Assembly: GCA_016219375.1 (NCBI GenBank)
Contig: JACRNC010000007.1
Span: 124,001-188,000 of the forward strand
Length of the DNA stretch: 64,000 nt
Direction: 5' to 3'
DNA from: Burkholderiales bacterium
Lineage (GTDB): Bacteria; Pseudomonadota; Gammaproteobacteria; Burkholderiales; Burkholderiaceae_C
Part shown: one piece after another, positions 47,164-59,276 of the stretch
Numbering within the stretch: the first letter of the stretch is position 1
Layout: every line of letters begins with the position of its first letter
Notes under the pieces: model-generated
Databases searched by the model: none
Seen by the model: only the letters and a program-made list of their open reading frames with translations
Told to the model about the DNA's origin: nothing
Program-made: the position numbers and the translations under genes

Positions 47164-50100
47164 ATGAACCCGTCGCGCCTCTTCATCCTGCGCCCGGTGG
47201 CCACGTCGCTGCTGATGCTGGCCATCCTGCTGGCCGGCCTGTTCGCGTGGCGGCTGCTGCCGGTGTCCTCACTGCCCGAGGTGGACTACCCCACCATCCA
47301 GGTCGTCACCCTCTACCCCGGCGCCAGCCCGGACGTGATGGCCTCCACCGTCACCGCGCCGCTGGAGCGCCAGTTCGGCCAGATGCCGGGGCTGGATGCG
47401 ATGAGCAGCAGCTCCTCCGGCGGTGCCTCGGTCATCACGCTGCGCTTCAACCTGGGCCTCGACCTGGACGTGGCCGCGCAGCAGGTGCAGGCGGCCATCA
47501 ATGCCGCGGCCACGCTGCTGCCGCAGGACCTGCCCATGCCGCCGGTCTACAACAAGGTCAACCCGGCCGATGCGCCGGTGATGACGCTGGCCATCACCTC
47601 CACCACGCTGCCGCTCACGCAAGTGCAGGACCTGGTGGACACGCGCGTGGCGCAGAAGATCTCGCAGCTGCCCGGCGTGGGCCTGGTGTCCATCAGCGGT
47701 GGCCAGCGCCAGGCCGTGCGCATCCAGGCCGACCCAGCCAAGCTGGCCTCGCTGGGCCTGACGCTGGAGGATGTGCGCACCGCCATCACCGCCGGCAACG
47801 TCAACCAGGCCAAGGGCAGCTTTGACGGGCCCCAGCAGGCGTCCACCCTGGATGCCAACGACCAGCTGCGCTCGGCCGCCGAATACCAGGACCTGGTCAT
47901 CGCCTGGAAGAACGGCGCGCCGATCCGGCTGCGCGATGTGGCGGCCATGGTGGACGCGCCGGAGAACACCAAGCTCGCCGCCTGGGCCAACGAGCGCCCG
48001 GCGGTGATCCTGAACATCCAGCGCCAGCCGGGCGCCAACGTCATCCAGACGGTGGACCGCATCCAGGCCCTGCTGCCGCAGCTGCAGGCCACGCTGCCCG
48101 GTGCGATCGAGGTGCAGGTGCTGACCGACCGCACCATCACCATCCGCGCCTCGGTGCGCGACACCGAGCACGAGCTGCTGCTGGCCATCGCGCTGGTGGT
48201 GCTGGTCATCTTCCTGTTCCTGCGCAACCTGCCGGCCACCCTCATCCCCAGCGTCACCGTGCCGCTGTCGCTGATCGGCACCTTCGGCGTGATGTACCTG
48301 GCCGGCTACTCGATCAACAACCTGACGCTGATGGCGCTGACCATTGCCACGGGCTTCGTCGTCGACGATGCCATCGTCATGATCGAAAACATTGCCCGCT
48401 ACATCGAGGAGGGCGAGAAGCCCCTGGCCGCCGCCCTCAAGGGCAGCCAGCAGATCGGCTTCACCATCATCTCGCTGACCTTCTCGCTGGTGGCGGTGCT
48501 CATCCCGCTGCTGTTCATGGGCGACGTGGTGGGGCGGCTGTTCCGCGAGTTCGCCATCACGCTGGCGGTGGCCATCCTGATCTCGGCGGTGGTCTCGCTC
48601 ACGCTCACGCCGATGATGTGCGCCCGGCTGCTCAAGCCGGTGCACCCGGGCCAGGAGGGCCGCTTCCACCGCGCCGCGGGTGCGGCCATCGACCGGCTGA
48701 TCGCGCAGTACGACCGCGCGCTGCAGTGGGTGCTGGCCCGCCAGGGTGCGACGCTGATGGTGGCGCTGGCCACGCTGGTGCTCACCGGCCTGCTCTACGT
48801 GCTGCTGCCCAAGGGCTTCTTCCCGGTGCAGGACACGGGCGTCATCCAGGCCATCTCGCAGGCGCCGGGCAGCGTGTCCTTCGCCGCGATGAGCGAGCGC
48901 CAGCAGGCCCTGGCCCGCGTGGTGCTGGCTGACCCGGCCGTGGACAGCCTGACTTCCTTCATCGGCGTGGACGGCAGCAATGCCACGCTGAACGCCGGGC
49001 GCATGCTGATCAACCTCAAGCCGCATGGCGAGCGCAGCGAGACGGCCGCCGACGTGATCCGCCGCCTGCAGCCGCAGGTGGACCGCATCGCCGGCGTGAG
49101 CCTCTACATGCAGCCGGTGCAGGACCTCAGCATCGAGGACACCGTCAGCCGCACGCAGTACCGCTACGTGCTCTCCAGCGCCGACACGGCGGAGCTGGCG
49201 CTGTGGACCCAGCGCGTGGTCGAGCGGCTGCAAGGGCTGGAAGGGCGGGGGGGCCTGGCCGACGTGACCAGCGACCAGCAGAACGACGGCCTGCAGGCGC
49301 ATGTGGAGATCGACCGCGCCGCCGCCGGCCGGCTGGGCGTGACGGTGGCCGACATCGACACGGCTCTGTACAACGCCTTCGGGCAGCGGCTGGTCTCCAC
49401 CATCTTCACGCAGAGCAGCCAGTACCGCGTGGTGCTGGAGGCCGACCCCGCGCGGCAGATCGGCCCGCAGGCCCTGGCGGCCATCCACGTGCCGGCGGCC
49501 GATGGCGCGGTGGTGCGGCTGGATGCGGTGGCCCGCGTCGTGGAGCGCCCGGCTCCGCTGGTGGTGCACCGCCTGGGCCAGTTCCCGGCGGCCACCGTGT
49601 CCTTCAACCTGGCCGAAGGCGCCTCGCTGGGCGCGGCGGTGGACCAGGTGGAGACGGCCGTGGCCGAGCTGGGCCTGCCGGCCAGCGTGCAGCACGGCTT
49701 CCAGGGCGCGGCGCAGGCCTTCCGGGCCTCGCTGTCCAACACGCTGTGGCTGATCCTGGCCGCGGTCGTCACCATGTACATCGTGCTGGGCGTGCTCTAC
49801 GAGAGCGCCATCCACCCGGTGACCATCCTGTCCACGCTGCCCTCGGCCGCGCTGGGCGCGCTGCTCGCCCTGGGCCTGGGCGGCAAGGACATCGACGTGA
49901 TCGCCGTCATCGGCATCGTGCTGCTGATCGGCATCGTCAAGAAGAACGCGATCATGATGATCGACTTCGCGCTGGAGGCCGAGCGCGAGCAGGGCATGAG
50001 CCCGCGGCAGGCCATCCATCAGGCCTGCCTGCTGCGCTTTCGGCCCATCCTGATGACCACGCTGTGTGCGCTCTTCGGTGCGCTGCCGATGATGATCGGC

Positions 50101-50292
50101 ACGGGCGTGGGCTCGGAGCTGCGCCAGCCGCTGGGCCTGGCCATCGTCGGCGGGCTGATCGTCAGCCAGGTGCTCACGCTGTTCACCACGCCGGTGATCT
50201 ACCTGGCCTTCGACCGGGTGCAGCGGCGTCTGCGGGGCGGGCGGGGCGGGCGTGATGCGCGCGCGGCCGCACACACCGGGGTCGCGTCGTGA
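47164..50292 (+). CDS. mdtB: RND efflux pump subunit, MdtB type
   Basis: A 1042-residue inner-membrane proton/drug antiporter with twelve helices and two large periplasmic loops. It begins [20 protein letters not shown]. The proton-relay helix reads [14 protein letters not shown], and the conserved TM11 region reads [20 protein letters not shown]. The pump works as a heterotrimer with the MdtC-type partner in known MdtABC systems. Spacing to the adaptor is 113 bp, and the partner gene starts 16 bp after its stop. Confidence 0.93.
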   Translation: MNPSRLFILRPVATSLLMLAILLAGLFAWRLLPVSSLPEVDYPTIQVVTLYPGASPDVMASTVTAPLERQFGQMPGLDAMSSSSSGGASVITLRFNLGLDLDVAAQQVQAAINAAATLLPQDLPMPPVYNKVNPADAPVMTLAITSTTLPLTQVQDLVDTRVAQKISQLPGVGLVSISGGQRQAVRIQADPAKLASLGLTLEDVRTAITAGNVNQAKGSFDGPQQASTLDANDQLRSAAEYQDLVIAWKNGAPIRLRDVAAMVDAPENTKLAAWANERPAVILNIQRQPGANVIQTVDRIQALLPQLQATLPGAIEVQVLTDRTITIRASVRDTEHELLLAIALVVLVIFLFLRNLPATLIPSVTVPLSLIGTFGVMYLAGYSINNLTLMALTIATGFVVDDAIVMIENIARYIEEGEKPLAAALKGSQQIGFTIISLTFSLVAVLIPLLFMGDVVGRLFREFAITLAVAILISAVVSLTLTPMMCARLLKPVHPGQEGRFHRAAGAAIDRLIAQYDRALQWVLARQGATLMVALATLVLTGLLYVLLPKGFFPVQDTGVIQAISQAPGSVSFAAMSERQQALARVVLADPAVDSLTSFIGVDGSNATLNAGRMLINLKPHGERSETAADVIRRLQPQVDRIAGVSLYMQPVQDLSIEDTVSRTQYRYVLSSADTAELALWTQRVVERLQGLEGRGGLADVTSDQQNDGLQAHVEIDRAAAGRLGVTVADIDTALYNAFGQRLVSTIFTQSSQYRVVLEADPARQIGPQALAAIHVPAADGAVVRLDAVARVVERPAPLVVHRLGQFPAATVSFNLAEGASLGAAVDQVETAVAELGLPASVQHGFQGAAQAFRASLSNTLWLILAAVVTMYIVLGVLYESAIHPVTILSTLPSAALGALLALGLGGKDIDVIAVIGIVLLIGIVKKNAIMMIDFALEAEREQGMSPRQAIHQACLLRFRPILMTTLCALFGALPMMIGTGVGSELRQPLGLAIVGGLIVSQVLTLFTTPVIYLAFDRVQRRLRGGRGGRDARAAAHTGVAS

Positions 50293-50308
50293 GGCAGCCG
50301 GGGGCCGC

Positions 50309-53300
50309 ATGCTGAGCGTCGCCGGGGCCAACCCCTCGGCGCTGTTCATCCAGCGCCCGGTCGCCACCACGCTGCTGGCGCTGGCCATTGCGCTGGCCGG
50401 CTGGCTGGGCTTCAAGCTGCTGCCGGTCTCGGCCCTGCCGCAGGTGGACTTCCCCACCATCTCGGTCAGCGCCTCGCTGCCCGGCGCCTCGCCCGAGACG
50501 ATGGCCGCCACCGTGGCCACGCCGCTGGAGCGCACGCTGGGCCGCATCGCCGGCGTGACCGAGATGACCTCGTCGTCCTCGCAGGGCTCCACGCGCATCA
50601 CGCTGCAGTTCGACCTGAGCCGCGACATCGACGGCGCCGCGCGCGACGTGCAGGCCGCCATCAATGCCGCGCGCAGCCTGCTGCCCAGCGGCATGCCGGG
50701 CAACCCGACCTATCGCAAGGTCAACCCGGCCGACTCGCCGGTGATGATCCTGGCGCTGACCTCGGCCACGCTGGACCGCGGCCGGATGTACGACGCCGCC
50801 TCCACCCTGCTGGCCCAGCGCATCGCGCAGGTCGAGGGCGTGGGCCAGGTGGACGTGGGCGGCGCCTCGCTGCCCGCGGTGCGCGTGGAGCTGGACCCGA
50901 ACGCGCTCAACCGCATGGGCCTGTCCACCGCAGAGGTGCGGCAGGCGCTGGCCGATGCCACGTCCAACCGCCCGCTGGGCGCGGTGGAGCAGGGCACGCG
51001 CCGCTGGCAGATCGAGACCGGCGCCGCCGGCACGGCCGAGGTCATGCGCGCTGACGACTTCGCTCCGCTGGTCATCGCCTGGCGCAGCGGCGCGGCCGTG
51101 CGGCTGCAGGACGTGGCCGAGGTGCGCGACGGCGTGCAGGACATCCGCAACGCGGGCCTGTCCAACGGCAAGCCGGCGGTCACCGTGCTGATCCGCCGCC
51201 AGCCCGGCGCCAACGTCATCGAGACGGTGGACCGCGTGCGCGCGCTGATGCCCGAGCTGCGGGCGATGGTGCCCGGCGCGGTGCAGCTGGACATCGTCTC
51301 CGACAGCACCAAGACCATCCGCGCCAGCCTGCGCGAGGTGGAGACGGCGCTGGCCATCGCCGTGGGCCTGGTGATCGTGGTGGTCTATGCGTTCCTGCGC
51401 AACGTGCGTGCGGCGGCCATCCCGGCGGTGGCCGTGCCGGTGTCGCTGATGGGCGCGTTCGCCGTCATGTATTTGTGCGGCTACAGCCTCAACAACCTGT
51501 CGCTGATGGCGCTGACGGTGGCCACCGGCTTCGTCGTCGACGACGCGGTGGTGGTGCTGGAGAACATCGCCCGCCACATCGAGGCCGGCATGCGGCCCTT
51601 CGAGGCGGCGCTGCAGGGCGCGCGGGAGGTCGGCTTCACCGTGGTGTCGATGACGATCTCGCTGATCGCCGTCTTCATCCCCATCTTCTTCATGGGCGGC
51701 ATCGTCGGGCGGCTGTTCCAGGAGTTCGCGGTGACGCTGAGCGTGGCCATCGTCGTGTCGCTGCTGGTGTCGCTGACCGTCACGCCGATGATGGCCGCGC
51801 GGCTGCTCAAGCCGCAGGCCGAGGTCCGGCATGGGCGCATCTCATTGGCCGTGGGCCGCTTGCTGGACGGCATGACGCGCGGCTATGCGCGCAGCCTGGG
51901 CTGGGTGCTGCGCCATCCGGTGCTGACGCTGGCGGTGCTGGGCGCCACCATCGCCGTCAACGTCTGGCTCTACGTCATCGTGCCCAAGGGCTTCTTGCCG
52001 CAGCAGGACAGCGGCCGGCTGGTGGGTGGCATCCAGGCGGACCAGTCCATCTCCTTCCAGGCCATGCAGGCCAAGCTGCTGGCCTTCCAGCGCATCGTCA
52101 TGCAGGACCCGGCGGTGGAGAACGTGGTGGGCTTCACCGGCGGCGGGCAGCGCAACAGCGCCTTCATGTTCGTCAACCTCAAGCCGCGCGAGCAGCGCGG
52201 CGGCACGGCAGACGACGTCATCCACCGCATCCGCAACGCCACGGCCGGCGTGCCGGGTGCGCGGCTGTTCTTCCAGTCGGCGCAGGACATCCGCGTGGGC
52301 GGCCGCGCCGGCAATGCGCAGTACCAGTACACGCTGCAGGCCGATGAGCTCTCCGCCCTGCGCGAGTGGGAGCCGCGCATCCGCCAGGCATTGAGCGAGC
52401 TGCCCGAGCTGGCCGACGTGTCCACCGACCAGCAGGACAAGGGCCTGCAGACCACGCTCGCCATCGACCGCGATGCCGCCGCGCGCCTGGGGCTGGACGT
52501 GCGCAGCATCGGCTCCACGCTCAACGACCTCTTCGGCCAGCGCCAGGTGGCCACGCTCTACGACCGGCTCAACCAGTACAAGGTGGTGATGGAGGCCGCG
52601 CCACGCTTCTGGCAAGGCCCGCAGGGCCTGGAGCAGGTGCATGTGATGACGGCCGACGGACGCGCGGTGCCGCTGTCGGCCTTTGCCAGCTGGGGGCCGG
52701 GCAACACGGCGCTGTCGGTCAGCCACCAGGGCAGCTTCGTGGCCAGCACGGTGTCCTTCAACCTGGCGCCGGGCGTGTCGCTCTCTGCGGCGCAGCAGGC
52801 CATCCGCGATGCGATGGCCCGCATCGGCGTGCCCACGGGCGTGCAGGGCAGCTTCCAGGGCACGGCCAAGGCCTTCCAGGAGGCCAGCAACAACCAGCCG
52901 CTGCTGATCCTGGCCGCGCTGGTGGCCGTGTACCTGGTGCTGGGCATCCTGTATGAGAGCCTGGTGCATCCCGTCACCATCCTGTCCACGCTGCCCTCGG
53001 CCGGCGTGGGCGCGCTGCTGGCGCTGCTGGCCACCAAGACGGAGTTCAGCCTGATCGCGCTGATCGGCGTGATCCTGCTGATCGGCATCGTCAAGAAGAA
53101 CGCCATCATGATGGTGGACTTCGCGCTGCAGGCGCAGCGCGAGGGCAGCGATGCGCGCGAGGCCATCCACCAGGCCGCGGTGCTGCGCCTGCGGCCCATC
53201 ATGATGACCACGGCCGCCGCGCTGCTGGGCGCGCTGCCGCTGGCCCTGGGCCGCGGTGATGGCGCGGAGCTGCGCACGCCGCTGGGCATCTCCATCGTCG

Positions 53301-53458
53301 GCGGGCTGCTGCTCAGCCAGGTGCTGACGCTCTACACCACGCCGGTGGTCTTCCTGGCGCTTGAGCGTGCGCGGCAGCGGCTGCTGCGTGCCGGTGCCCG
53401 CCTGCGGGGAATGCGTCCGCCGCCCCATCCCCTGCCTGCAACCCCTCCATCGGCATGA
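50309..53458 (+). CDS. mdtC: RND efflux pump subunit, MdtC type
   Basis: A 1049-residue second RND subunit. It begins [20 protein letters not shown], with the relay helix [20 protein letters not shown] and [20 protein letters not shown]. Closely related to the previous gene and presumably the product of an old duplication. The start at 50309 avoids overlap with mdtB; an upstream alternative at 50252 would overlap by 41 bp. The stop overlaps the channel gene as ATGA. Confidence 0.92.
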   Translation: MLSVAGANPSALFIQRPVATTLLALAIALAGWLGFKLLPVSALPQVDFPTISVSASLPGASPETMAATVATPLERTLGRIAGVTEMTSSSSQGSTRITLQFDLSRDIDGAARDVQAAINAARSLLPSGMPGNPTYRKVNPADSPVMILALTSATLDRGRMYDAASTLLAQRIAQVEGVGQVDVGGASLPAVRVELDPNALNRMGLSTAEVRQALADATSNRPLGAVEQGTRRWQIETGAAGTAEVMRADDFAPLVIAWRSGAAVRLQDVAEVRDGVQDIRNAGLSNGKPAVTVLIRRQPGANVIETVDRVRALMPELRAMVPGAVQLDIVSDSTKTIRASLREVETALAIAVGLVIVVVYAFLRNVRAAAIPAVAVPVSLMGAFAVMYLCGYSLNNLSLMALTVATGFVVDDAVVVLENIARHIEAGMRPFEAALQGAREVGFTVVSMTISLIAVFIPIFFMGGIVGRLFQEFAVTLSVAIVVSLLVSLTVTPMMAARLLKPQAEVRHGRISLAVGRLLDGMTRGYARSLGWVLRHPVLTLAVLGATIAVNVWLYVIVPKGFLPQQDSGRLVGGIQADQSISFQAMQAKLLAFQRIVMQDPAVENVVGFTGGGQRNSAFMFVNLKPREQRGGTADDVIHRIRNATAGVPGARLFFQSAQDIRVGGRAGNAQYQYTLQADELSALREWEPRIRQALSELPELADVSTDQQDKGLQTTLAIDRDAAARLGLDVRSIGSTLNDLFGQRQVATLYDRLNQYKVVMEAAPRFWQGPQGLEQVHVMTADGRAVPLSAFASWGPGNTALSVSHQGSFVASTVSFNLAPGVSLSAAQQAIRDAMARIGVPTGVQGSFQGTAKAFQEASNNQPLLILAALVAVYLVLGILYESLVHPVTILSTLPSAGVGALLALLATKTEFSLIALIGVILLIGIVKKNAIMMVDFALQAQREGSDAREAIHQAAVLRLRPIMMTTAAALLGALPLALGRGDGAELRTPLGISIVGGLLLSQVLTLYTTPVVFLALERARQRLLRAGARLRGMRPPPHPLPATPPSA

Positions 53459-55065
53459 GCCTGACCTGCCCTTCTTCGTGCCCTGCTCACGCTGCACGCC
53501 CGGCGGCCACGCGGCGCGCAGCCGTGCTGGCCGTGGCATCGCTGGCCGCCGCGTCGCTGCTGGCCGGCTGCGCCACGCGCACCGAGCCCACGGTGGCCGC
53601 GCCGGCCATCCCCGCGGCCTACAAGCCCGCGGCCGAGCCGCTGGTGCACAGCGACTGCGCGCCGCCGGCCTGCCCGGTGCCGGCGCTGTCCTGGCAGCTC
53701 GCCGATGGGCTGCAGCCGGCATCCAGCGGCCCGTGGTGGCTGGGCTTCGGCGATGCGCTGCTGGACGAGCTGCAGGCCGAGCTGGCCCGCGGCAATGCCA
53801 GCCTGGAGGCCGCGCAGGCGCAGTACCGCCAGGCCGTGGCGCTGGCCGATGCGGCGCGCGCCGGGCTCTTCCCCACCGTGGGCGCCAATCTCTCGGCCAC
53901 CCGGTCGCGCGCGGCCAGCAGCGACGACGGCACGCGCGCGTCCACTGGCACGCGCTACACCGCATCGCTGCCGCTGAGCTGGGAGCTGGACCTCTGGGGC
54001 CGCGTGCGCCGGCAGGTGGAGTCCGGCCGCGCCCAGGCTGAGGCGAGCGCCGCCGACCTGGCCGGCGTGCGGCTGTCGCAGCAGGCGCTGCTGGCCCAGC
54101 AGTTCATCAGCCTGCGCATCGCCGATACGCGCATCGCGCTGCTGCAGCGGCTGCTGGACGACGACCGCCAGACGCTGGCGCTCACGCGCAGGCGCCAGGC
54201 CGCCGGCGTGGTCGCCGCCAGCGACGTGGACCAGGCCCAGGTCCAGCTCAGCGCCACCGAGGCGCAGCTGCTGGATGCGCAGCTGCAGCGCGAGCAGCTG
54301 GAGAACGCCATCGCCGTGCTGCTGGGCCGCGCGCCGGCGGCCTTCAGGCTGGCGCCGCGGCCGTGGACGGCTGCCAACGCGTCGGCCGATGCGTCGGCAG
54401 ATCCATCCGCTGCTCCATCTGCCGACATGCCGGCTGATGCGTCTGCCGTTGCCCCCGCGCTGCAGCTCCCGGCCATCCCGGTCGGCCTGCCCTCCACCTT
54501 GCTGCTGCGCCGGCCCGACATCGTGGCCGCGCAGCAGCAGGTGGCCGCCGCCCGTGCCGACCTGGGCGTGGCGCAGACGGCGTGGTTCCCCACGCTCACG
54601 CTCAGCGCCTCGGCCGGCGCCCAGGCGGCATCCTGGGCCGATCTGCTGAGCGCGCCGACGCGCGTGTGGTCGCTGGGCCCGCAGCTGGCTGCCACGCTCT
54701 TCGACGGCGGGCTGCGCACGGCCCAGCGCGAGCAGGCCCAGGCCGCGCTGGACGTGGCTGCGGCGCAGTACCGGCAGACGGTGCTGGCCGCCTTCCAGGA
54801 GGTGGAGGACCAGCTCGCCGCCCTGCGGCTGCTGGATGAATCGGCCCGCGTGCAGCAGCAGGCGGTGGCTGCCGCGCGGCGCACGCTGGCTGCGGCACGC
54901 TCGCGCTACCGCGCCGGCACGGCCAGCGCGCTGGACCTGGTCAGCGCGCAGTCCAGCCTGCGCTCCGCCGAGCTGGAGCGGCTGACGCTGCAGGGCCGCC
55001 AGCTGGCCGCGGCGGTGACGCTGATCCAGGCCCTGGGCGGCGGCTGGCAGGCCGGCGCACCGTGA
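53455..55065 (+). CDS. Outer-membrane efflux lipoprotein (NodT/OprM type TolC-like channel)
   Basis: A 536-residue channel for the Mdt-type pump. The signal peptide carries a lipobox, SLLAGC, with Cys39 as the lipidated residue. Two OEP repeats are visible: [20 protein letters not shown] with [20 protein letters not shown], and [20 protein letters not shown] with [20 protein letters not shown]. Between them a short repetitive Ala/Ser/Asp segment ([20 protein letters not shown]) is inserted around residue 310, from a degenerate DNA repeat. It overlaps mdtC by 4 bp, so all four genes form one operon. Confidence 0.92.
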   Translation: MSLTCPSSCPAHAARPAATRRAAVLAVASLAAASLLAGCATRTEPTVAAPAIPAAYKPAAEPLVHSDCAPPACPVPALSWQLADGLQPASSGPWWLGFGDALLDELQAELARGNASLEAAQAQYRQAVALADAARAGLFPTVGANLSATRSRAASSDDGTRASTGTRYTASLPLSWELDLWGRVRRQVESGRAQAEASAADLAGVRLSQQALLAQQFISLRIADTRIALLQRLLDDDRQTLALTRRRQAAGVVAASDVDQAQVQLSATEAQLLDAQLQREQLENAIAVLLGRAPAAFRLAPRPWTAANASADASADPSAAPSADMPADASAVAPALQLPAIPVGLPSTLLLRRPDIVAAQQQVAAARADLGVAQTAWFPTLTLSASAGAQAASWADLLSAPTRVWSLGPQLAATLFDGGLRTAQREQAQAALDVAAAQYRQTVLAAFQEVEDQLAALRLLDESARVQQQAVAAARRTLAAARSRYRAGTASALDLVSAQSSLRSAELERLTLQGRQLAAAVTLIQALGGGWQAGAP

Positions 55066-55109
55066 CCGGCCGCACGCTGCGCCGCATCAGCCGCGCCACC
55101 CCTGCGGCC

Positions 55110-55115
55110 TAGAAT
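55110..55115 (+). promoter_or_regulatory. Possible -10 box of argB
   Basis: TAGAAT lies 48 bp upstream of the argB ATG in the 98-bp gap after the efflux operon. I cannot find a good -35 element at the right distance, so this is a tentative call. Confidence 0.35.
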
Positions 55116-55163
55116 TTGCCGCTCTCCCGCAGCCTGCTGCAGCCCTTCAAAACGGCCTTGCCC

Positions 55164-56069
55164 ATGACCACTCCCCCGCCCGCAGCCCTGTCCCAGATCG
55201 CCCCGCGCGACCAGGCCGAGATCCTGGCCCAGGCGCTGCCCTACATCCGCAAGTTCCACGGCAAGACCATCGTGGTCAAGTACGGCGGCAACGCCATGAC
55301 CGACCCGGCGCTGCAGCAGGACTTCGCCGAGGACATCGTGCTGCTCAAGCTGGTCGGCATGAACCCGGTGGTGGTGCACGGCGGCGGCCCGCAGATCGAC
55401 GAGGCGCTGGCCAAGATCGGCAAGAAGGGCACCTTCATCCAGGGCATGCGCGTCACCGACGAGGAGACGATGGAGGTCGTCGAGTGGGTGCTCGGCGGCG
55501 AGGTGCAGCAAGACATCGTCGGCCTGATCAACGCCGCCGGCGGCAAGGCCGTGGGCCTGACCGGCCGTGATGGCGGCATGATCCGCGCGCGCAAGCTCAA
55601 GATGGTCGACAAGGACGACCCGACCAAGGAGCACGACGTCGGCCAGGTCGGCGAGATCGTGGCCATCGACCCCGGCGTGGTGAAGGCCCTGCAGGACGAC
55701 CAGTTCATCCCCGTCATCAGCCCCATCGGCTTCGGCGAGGACAACGAGAGCTACAACATCAACGCCGACGTCGTGGCCGCCAAGCTGGCCACCGTGCTCA
55801 AGGCCGAGAAGCTGCTGATGCTCACCAACATCACCGGCGTGCTCGACAAGCAGGGCCAGCTGCTCACCGACCTGACCGCCCGCCGCATCGACGAGCTGTT
55901 CGCCGACGGTACCATCAGCGGCGGCATGCTGCCCAAGATCGCCGGCGCGCTGGATGCCGCCAAAAGCGGCGTCAACGCGGTGCACATCATCGACGGGCGG
56001 GTGCCGCACGTGCTGCTGCTGGAGATCCTCTCCGAGCAGGCCTACGGCACGATGATCCGCTCGCATTGA
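55164..56069 (+). CDS. argB: Acetylglutamate kinase ArgB
   Basis: Phosphorylates N-acetyl-L-glutamate in arginine synthesis, 301 residues. Hallmarks are [74 protein letters not shown] and the C-terminal [16 protein letters not shown]. The ATG at 55164 gives the usual betaproteobacterial N-terminus, although the ribosome-binding site is weak. The stop overlaps the TTG start of the next gene (TTGA). Confidence 0.95.
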   Translation: MTTPPPAALSQIAPRDQAEILAQALPYIRKFHGKTIVVKYGGNAMTDPALQQDFAEDIVLLKLVGMNPVVVHGGGPQIDEALAKIGKKGTFIQGMRVTDEETMEVVEWVLGGEVQQDIVGLINAAGGKAVGLTGRDGGMIRARKLKMVDKDDPTKEHDVGQVGEIVAIDPGVVKALQDDQFIPVISPIGFGEDNESYNINADVVAAKLATVLKAEKLLMLTNITGVLDKQGQLLTDLTARRIDELFADGTISGGMLPKIAGALDAAKSGVNAVHIIDGRVPHVLLLEILSEQAYGTMIRSH

Positions 56070-57670
56070 GCCCCTCGACCCGTCCCGCCCGCGCCGGCCT
56101 GCCCGCCTGGCTGTGGGCGGCCGGCTACTTCGCCCTGGTCGCGGCGCTGCAGCAGGCCGCCTCGTCCACCGCCGAGCTCGACCAGGCCGAGCAGCTGGTG
56201 CTGTCGCAGTCCCTGGCCTGGGGCTACACCAACCAGCCGCCGCTCTACACCGCGCTGGTGTGGGCGGTCTTCCAGCTCACCGGCCCCAGCCTCGCGGCGC
56301 TGTCGGCCATCAAGGTCGGCCTGCTCACCGCGCTGGTGGCCGGCTGCGACCGCATCGGCCTTGCCCTGGGCCTGGACGCGCCGCGCCGGCGCGTGGCGCT
56401 GTGGGGGCTGATGCTGCTGCCGCCGGTGGTCTGGGAGGCGCAGCGCGACCTCACGCATTCGCTGCTGGCCGCAGCCCTGGCCGCGCTGCTGTGCGCGCAG
56501 GTGCTGGGCCTGCTGCGGCGGGGCCAGGGTGGCCAGGGTGGTGAAGCCGGCCTGGCCGCCTATGCGCTGGCCGGCCTGCTGGCCGGGCTGACCGTGCTGG
56601 CCAAGCACAACGCGGCGGTGCTCGCGCTGGCATTGGCCGCGGCCCTCCTGCTCACGCCGGCCTGGCGCGCGCGGCTGCGGCCCGCCGGCGTGGCGCTGGC
56701 CGTGTCGGTTGCCGCGCTGGTGGTGCTGCCGCACGGGCTGTGGCTGATGGCGCATGCCGATGCGCTGCAGCACACGCTGGACAAGGTGGCCCGCGGCGAG
56801 GCGCGCGGCCCGCTGCAGCAGGCCGTCGCGCTGGCCGGCGGCCTGCTGCAGGGCGGCCTGGGCTTTGCCGGCACGCTGCTGCTGGCTGCGCCCCTGCTGG
56901 GCTGGCGGCGGCGCAGCGGGGCGGCGCCGATGGGCCGCACGCCCGCGATGGCCGCGCCGGCCGAGGCCCGCGACGACACGGGCGGCGGCCGCCCCGGCAG
57001 CGTCGATCCACTGACCGCCTCGGCGCCCGCGCTGCTCGGCCGCCTGCTGGCCTGCGCGGTGCTGCTGCTGGTCGCTCTGGCCGTGGCCATGCAGGCCCAC
57101 AGCTTCAAGAGCCGCTGGTTCCTGCCGGTGCTCTTCCTGCTGCCGCTGTGGCTGGCGGCGCGCTGCACGCCTCCTCGCGGCTGGCGCGGGCGCGCCTTCA
57201 CCGGATGGGCGGTGTTCGTCGCGGCCGCGTGCGCGGTCTTCCTGCCCGCCCATGTTTGGCATGCGGTGCCGGGCCAGCCGGTGGTGCGGCGCAACGAGCC
57301 GCTGGTGGCCGCCGGCCAGGCGCTGGCCCGCGTCGTGCCTGGGCAGCCGGTGGCGGTGCTGGCGCCGCATCACCTGCTGGCCGGCAACCTGCGGCTGGCC
57401 TGGCCGCAGGCCCAGGTGCGCGCGGCCAGCCTCACGCCGGCCGGCAGCATGCCGCCGCTGGCCGGCCGCGTGCTGGTGGTGTGCCCGCCGTCAGCCACCG
57501 GCACGGCAGGCTGGTCCGACTGGCTGCAGCGCCAGACCGGCCGCAGCAGCGACCAGATCACCTGGCAAGGCCTGGTCGAGGTGCCCATGCTGCACCGCCC
57601 GCAGATGCCGGCCTACCGCCTGCTGTGGGCCGTGGTGGACGTGCCGCCTAGAGCGGGGGCCGCTCGATGA
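56066..57670 (+). CDS. Glycosyltransferase family 39-like membrane protein
   Basis: A 534-residue polytopic inner-membrane protein. The N-terminal loop after the first helix has acidic residues and a substrate motif ([20 protein letters not shown] followed by QPPLY), typical of GT39/ArnT-like enzymes that use polyprenyl-phosphate sugars. About ten hydrophobic segments follow, and the C-terminal part is periplasmic. The start is TTG at 56066, overlapping the argB stop; this inferred start leaves a normal-length N-terminus. It probably modifies a surface glycan. Substrate unknown. Confidence 0.82.
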   Translation: MSPSTRPARAGLPAWLWAAGYFALVAALQQAASSTAELDQAEQLVLSQSLAWGYTNQPPLYTALVWAVFQLTGPSLAALSAIKVGLLTALVAGCDRIGLALGLDAPRRRVALWGLMLLPPVVWEAQRDLTHSLLAAALAALLCAQVLGLLRRGQGGQGGEAGLAAYALAGLLAGLTVLAKHNAAVLALALAAALLLTPAWRARLRPAGVALAVSVAALVVLPHGLWLMAHADALQHTLDKVARGEARGPLQQAVALAGGLLQGGLGFAGTLLLAAPLLGWRRRSGAAPMGRTPAMAAPAEARDDTGGGRPGSVDPLTASAPALLGRLLACAVLLLVALAVAMQAHSFKSRWFLPVLFLLPLWLAARCTPPRGWRGRAFTGWAVFVAAACAVFLPAHVWHAVPGQPVVRRNEPLVAAGQALARVVPGQPVAVLAPHHLLAGNLRLAWPQAQVRAASLTPAGSMPPLAGRVLVVCPPSATGTAGWSDWLQRQTGRSSDQITWQGLVEVPMLHRPQMPAYRLLWAVVDVPPRAGAAR

Positions 57671-58419
57671 GCCGGTGCTCATCAGCAGGACACGCGGGCC
57701 GCGGCACCCGCCGCAACTTCGGCTGCCGCACCTGGCTCTTCGATCTGGACAACACGCTGCACGACGCCTCGCACGCCGTCTTCCACCGGCTGGACGCATC
57801 GATGACGGCCTACATCGCGCAGGAGCTGGGCGTGAGCGACGAGCAGGCCGACCACCTGCGCCGCGACTACTGGCGGCGCTACGGCGCCACGCTGCTCGGG
57901 CTGGAGCGCCACCACGGCATCCGTGCTGCGCACTTCCTGCATCTCACGCATGAGCTGCCGGGGCTGGAGCACGATCTGCGTGCAGTCGTTCACGATCGCG
58001 CCGCGCTCAGGCGGCTCAAGGGCCGCAAGGTCGTGCTGACCAACGCGCCCGCGGCCTACGCCAGGCGCGTGCTCACCGCGCTGGGCCTGGCCAGCCACTT
58101 CCAATCCATCGTCAGCATCGAGGGCATGCGGGTTTTCGGGCGCTTGCGGCCCAAGCCCGACACGCGCATGCTGCGCATCGTTCTGGCGCGGCTGAAGGTC
58201 GCCCCTGAGCACGCCGTGCTGGTCGAGGACACCCTGGGCCATCTGCGCGCTGCACGCCGCCTGGGCCTGCAGACCGTGTGGATGCAGGGCTTCCTGCGGG
58301 CCAACCAGCATGGGCCGGAAGCCGGGGCGCGCCTGCGTCGCCGGCCCCACTATGTACGCGCCCGCATCCGCGGCCTACGAGAGCTGTGTCGATGGAATCC
58401 GTCAGTCCCGAGCCGTTGA
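57667..58419 (+). CDS. HAD-superfamily pyrimidine 5'-nucleotidase-like hydrolase
   Basis: A 250-residue HAD hydrolase. Motif I is WLFDLDNTLHDASHAVF, motif II VVLTNAPAAYA, motif III Lys in RLRPKPDTRML, and motif IV VEDTLGHLRAA. This pattern fits the SDT1/YjjG-like pyrimidine nucleotidase group. Genes of this type sit between argB and slmA in many Burkholderiales. It overlaps the glycosyltransferase by 4 bp and slmA by 28 bp. The C-terminal basic tail (RLRRRPHYVRARIRGLREL) is variable. Confidence 0.87.
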   Translation: MSRCSSAGHAGRGTRRNFGCRTWLFDLDNTLHDASHAVFHRLDASMTAYIAQELGVSDEQADHLRRDYWRRYGATLLGLERHHGIRAAHFLHLTHELPGLEHDLRAVVHDRAALRRLKGRKVVLTNAPAAYARRVLTALGLASHFQSIVSIEGMRVFGRLRPKPDTRMLRIVLARLKVAPEHAVLVEDTLGHLRAARRLGLQTVWMQGFLRANQHGPEAGARLRRRPHYVRARIRGLRELCRWNPSVPSR

Positions 58420-59204
58420 CTTCGCCGTTGACCCCGTCCTCCACCGACGCGCTGGCCGCAGCCGTCCTCCCCCGGGCCGATGCCGGCCTAGCTCCTGCTC
58501 CCGCCACGCCCGCCTCGGCCCCGCCCGCAGCCGCCGCGCTGCGCGATGAGCCTGCCGACGGCGCTGAGGTTGCCCACGGTACCCACGGTGCCGTTGACGC
58601 CGAAGCTGCCGCCCCCCACCGCCGCCGCCCCAGGCCCGGCGAGCGCCGCACCCAGATCCTGCACACGCTGGCGGCCATGCTGGAGCAGCCCGGCGGCGAG
58701 CGCGTGACCACCGCCGCGCTGGCCACGCGGCTGCAGGTCAGCGAGGCCGCGCTGTATCGCCACTTCGCCAGCAAGGCGCAGATGTTCGAGGCGCTAATCG
58801 AGTTCATCGAGTCCAGCGTCTTCACCCTGGTCAACCAGGTGCTCGACCGCGAGGCCGACCCCGGCGCCCAGGCGCGCCACATCCTCGCCCTGGTGCTGCA
58901 GTTCGGCGAGAAGAACCCCGGCATGGCCCGCGTGATGGTGGGCGACGCCCTGGTGCTGGAGCACGAGCGGCTGAGCACGCGCATGGACCAGTTCTTCGAC
59001 CGCCTGGAGTCGCAGCTGCGCCAGTGTCTGCGCCACCATGCCACCGCCCACGGCCTGGGCGCGCCCACCGTGTGGGCCCAGGGCGCCGCGGCCAACGCGG
59101 TCAGCCTGCTGCTGGGCCGCCTGCACCGCCAGATCCGCAGCGGCTTCCGGCGCGCACCCACCGAGCATCTGGACACGGCCCTGGTGCAGATGCTGGCGGC
59201 CTGA
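58392..59204 (+). CDS. slmA: Nucleoid occlusion factor SlmA (TetR family), long N-terminus
   Basis: DNA-bound inhibitor of FtsZ assembly over the chromosome. The core (RPGERRTQILHTLAAMLEQP to the end) matches SlmA: helix-turn-helix VTTAALATRLQVSEAALYRH, FASKAQMFEALIEFIE, and the C-terminal LHRQIRSGFRRAPTEHLD. The family is about 200 residues, but this protein has 270 because about 75 Ala/Pro-rich residues precede the domain. ATG 58392 lies inside the end of the HAD gene. An internal start could give the short form. It links this locus functionally to ftsZ in the same window. Confidence 0.9.
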   Translation: MESVSPEPLTSPLTPSSTDALAAAVLPRADAGLAPAPATPASAPPAAAALRDEPADGAEVAHGTHGAVDAEAAAPHRRRPRPGERRTQILHTLAAMLEQPGGERVTTAALATRLQVSEAALYRHFASKAQMFEALIEFIESSVFTLVNQVLDREADPGAQARHILALVLQFGEKNPGMARVMVGDALVLEHERLSTRMDQFFDRLESQLRQCLRHHATAHGLGAPTVWAQGAAANAVSLLLGRLHRQIRSGFRRAPTEHLDTALVQMLAA

Positions 59205-59276
59205 GCGGGGCGCCGCTCACCCCGCATACGCCGCACACGCCGCGGGGCGGCAGACCCGCTGGCTAAACTGCCCGGC

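Noticed and set aside
47269..50703. A 1144-codon open frame on the minus strand
   Set aside because: It is the antisense of the MdtB-type gene. Its product is His/Arg/Gln/Gly-rich with no family features, the usual shadow of strongly biased GC-rich coding DNA.
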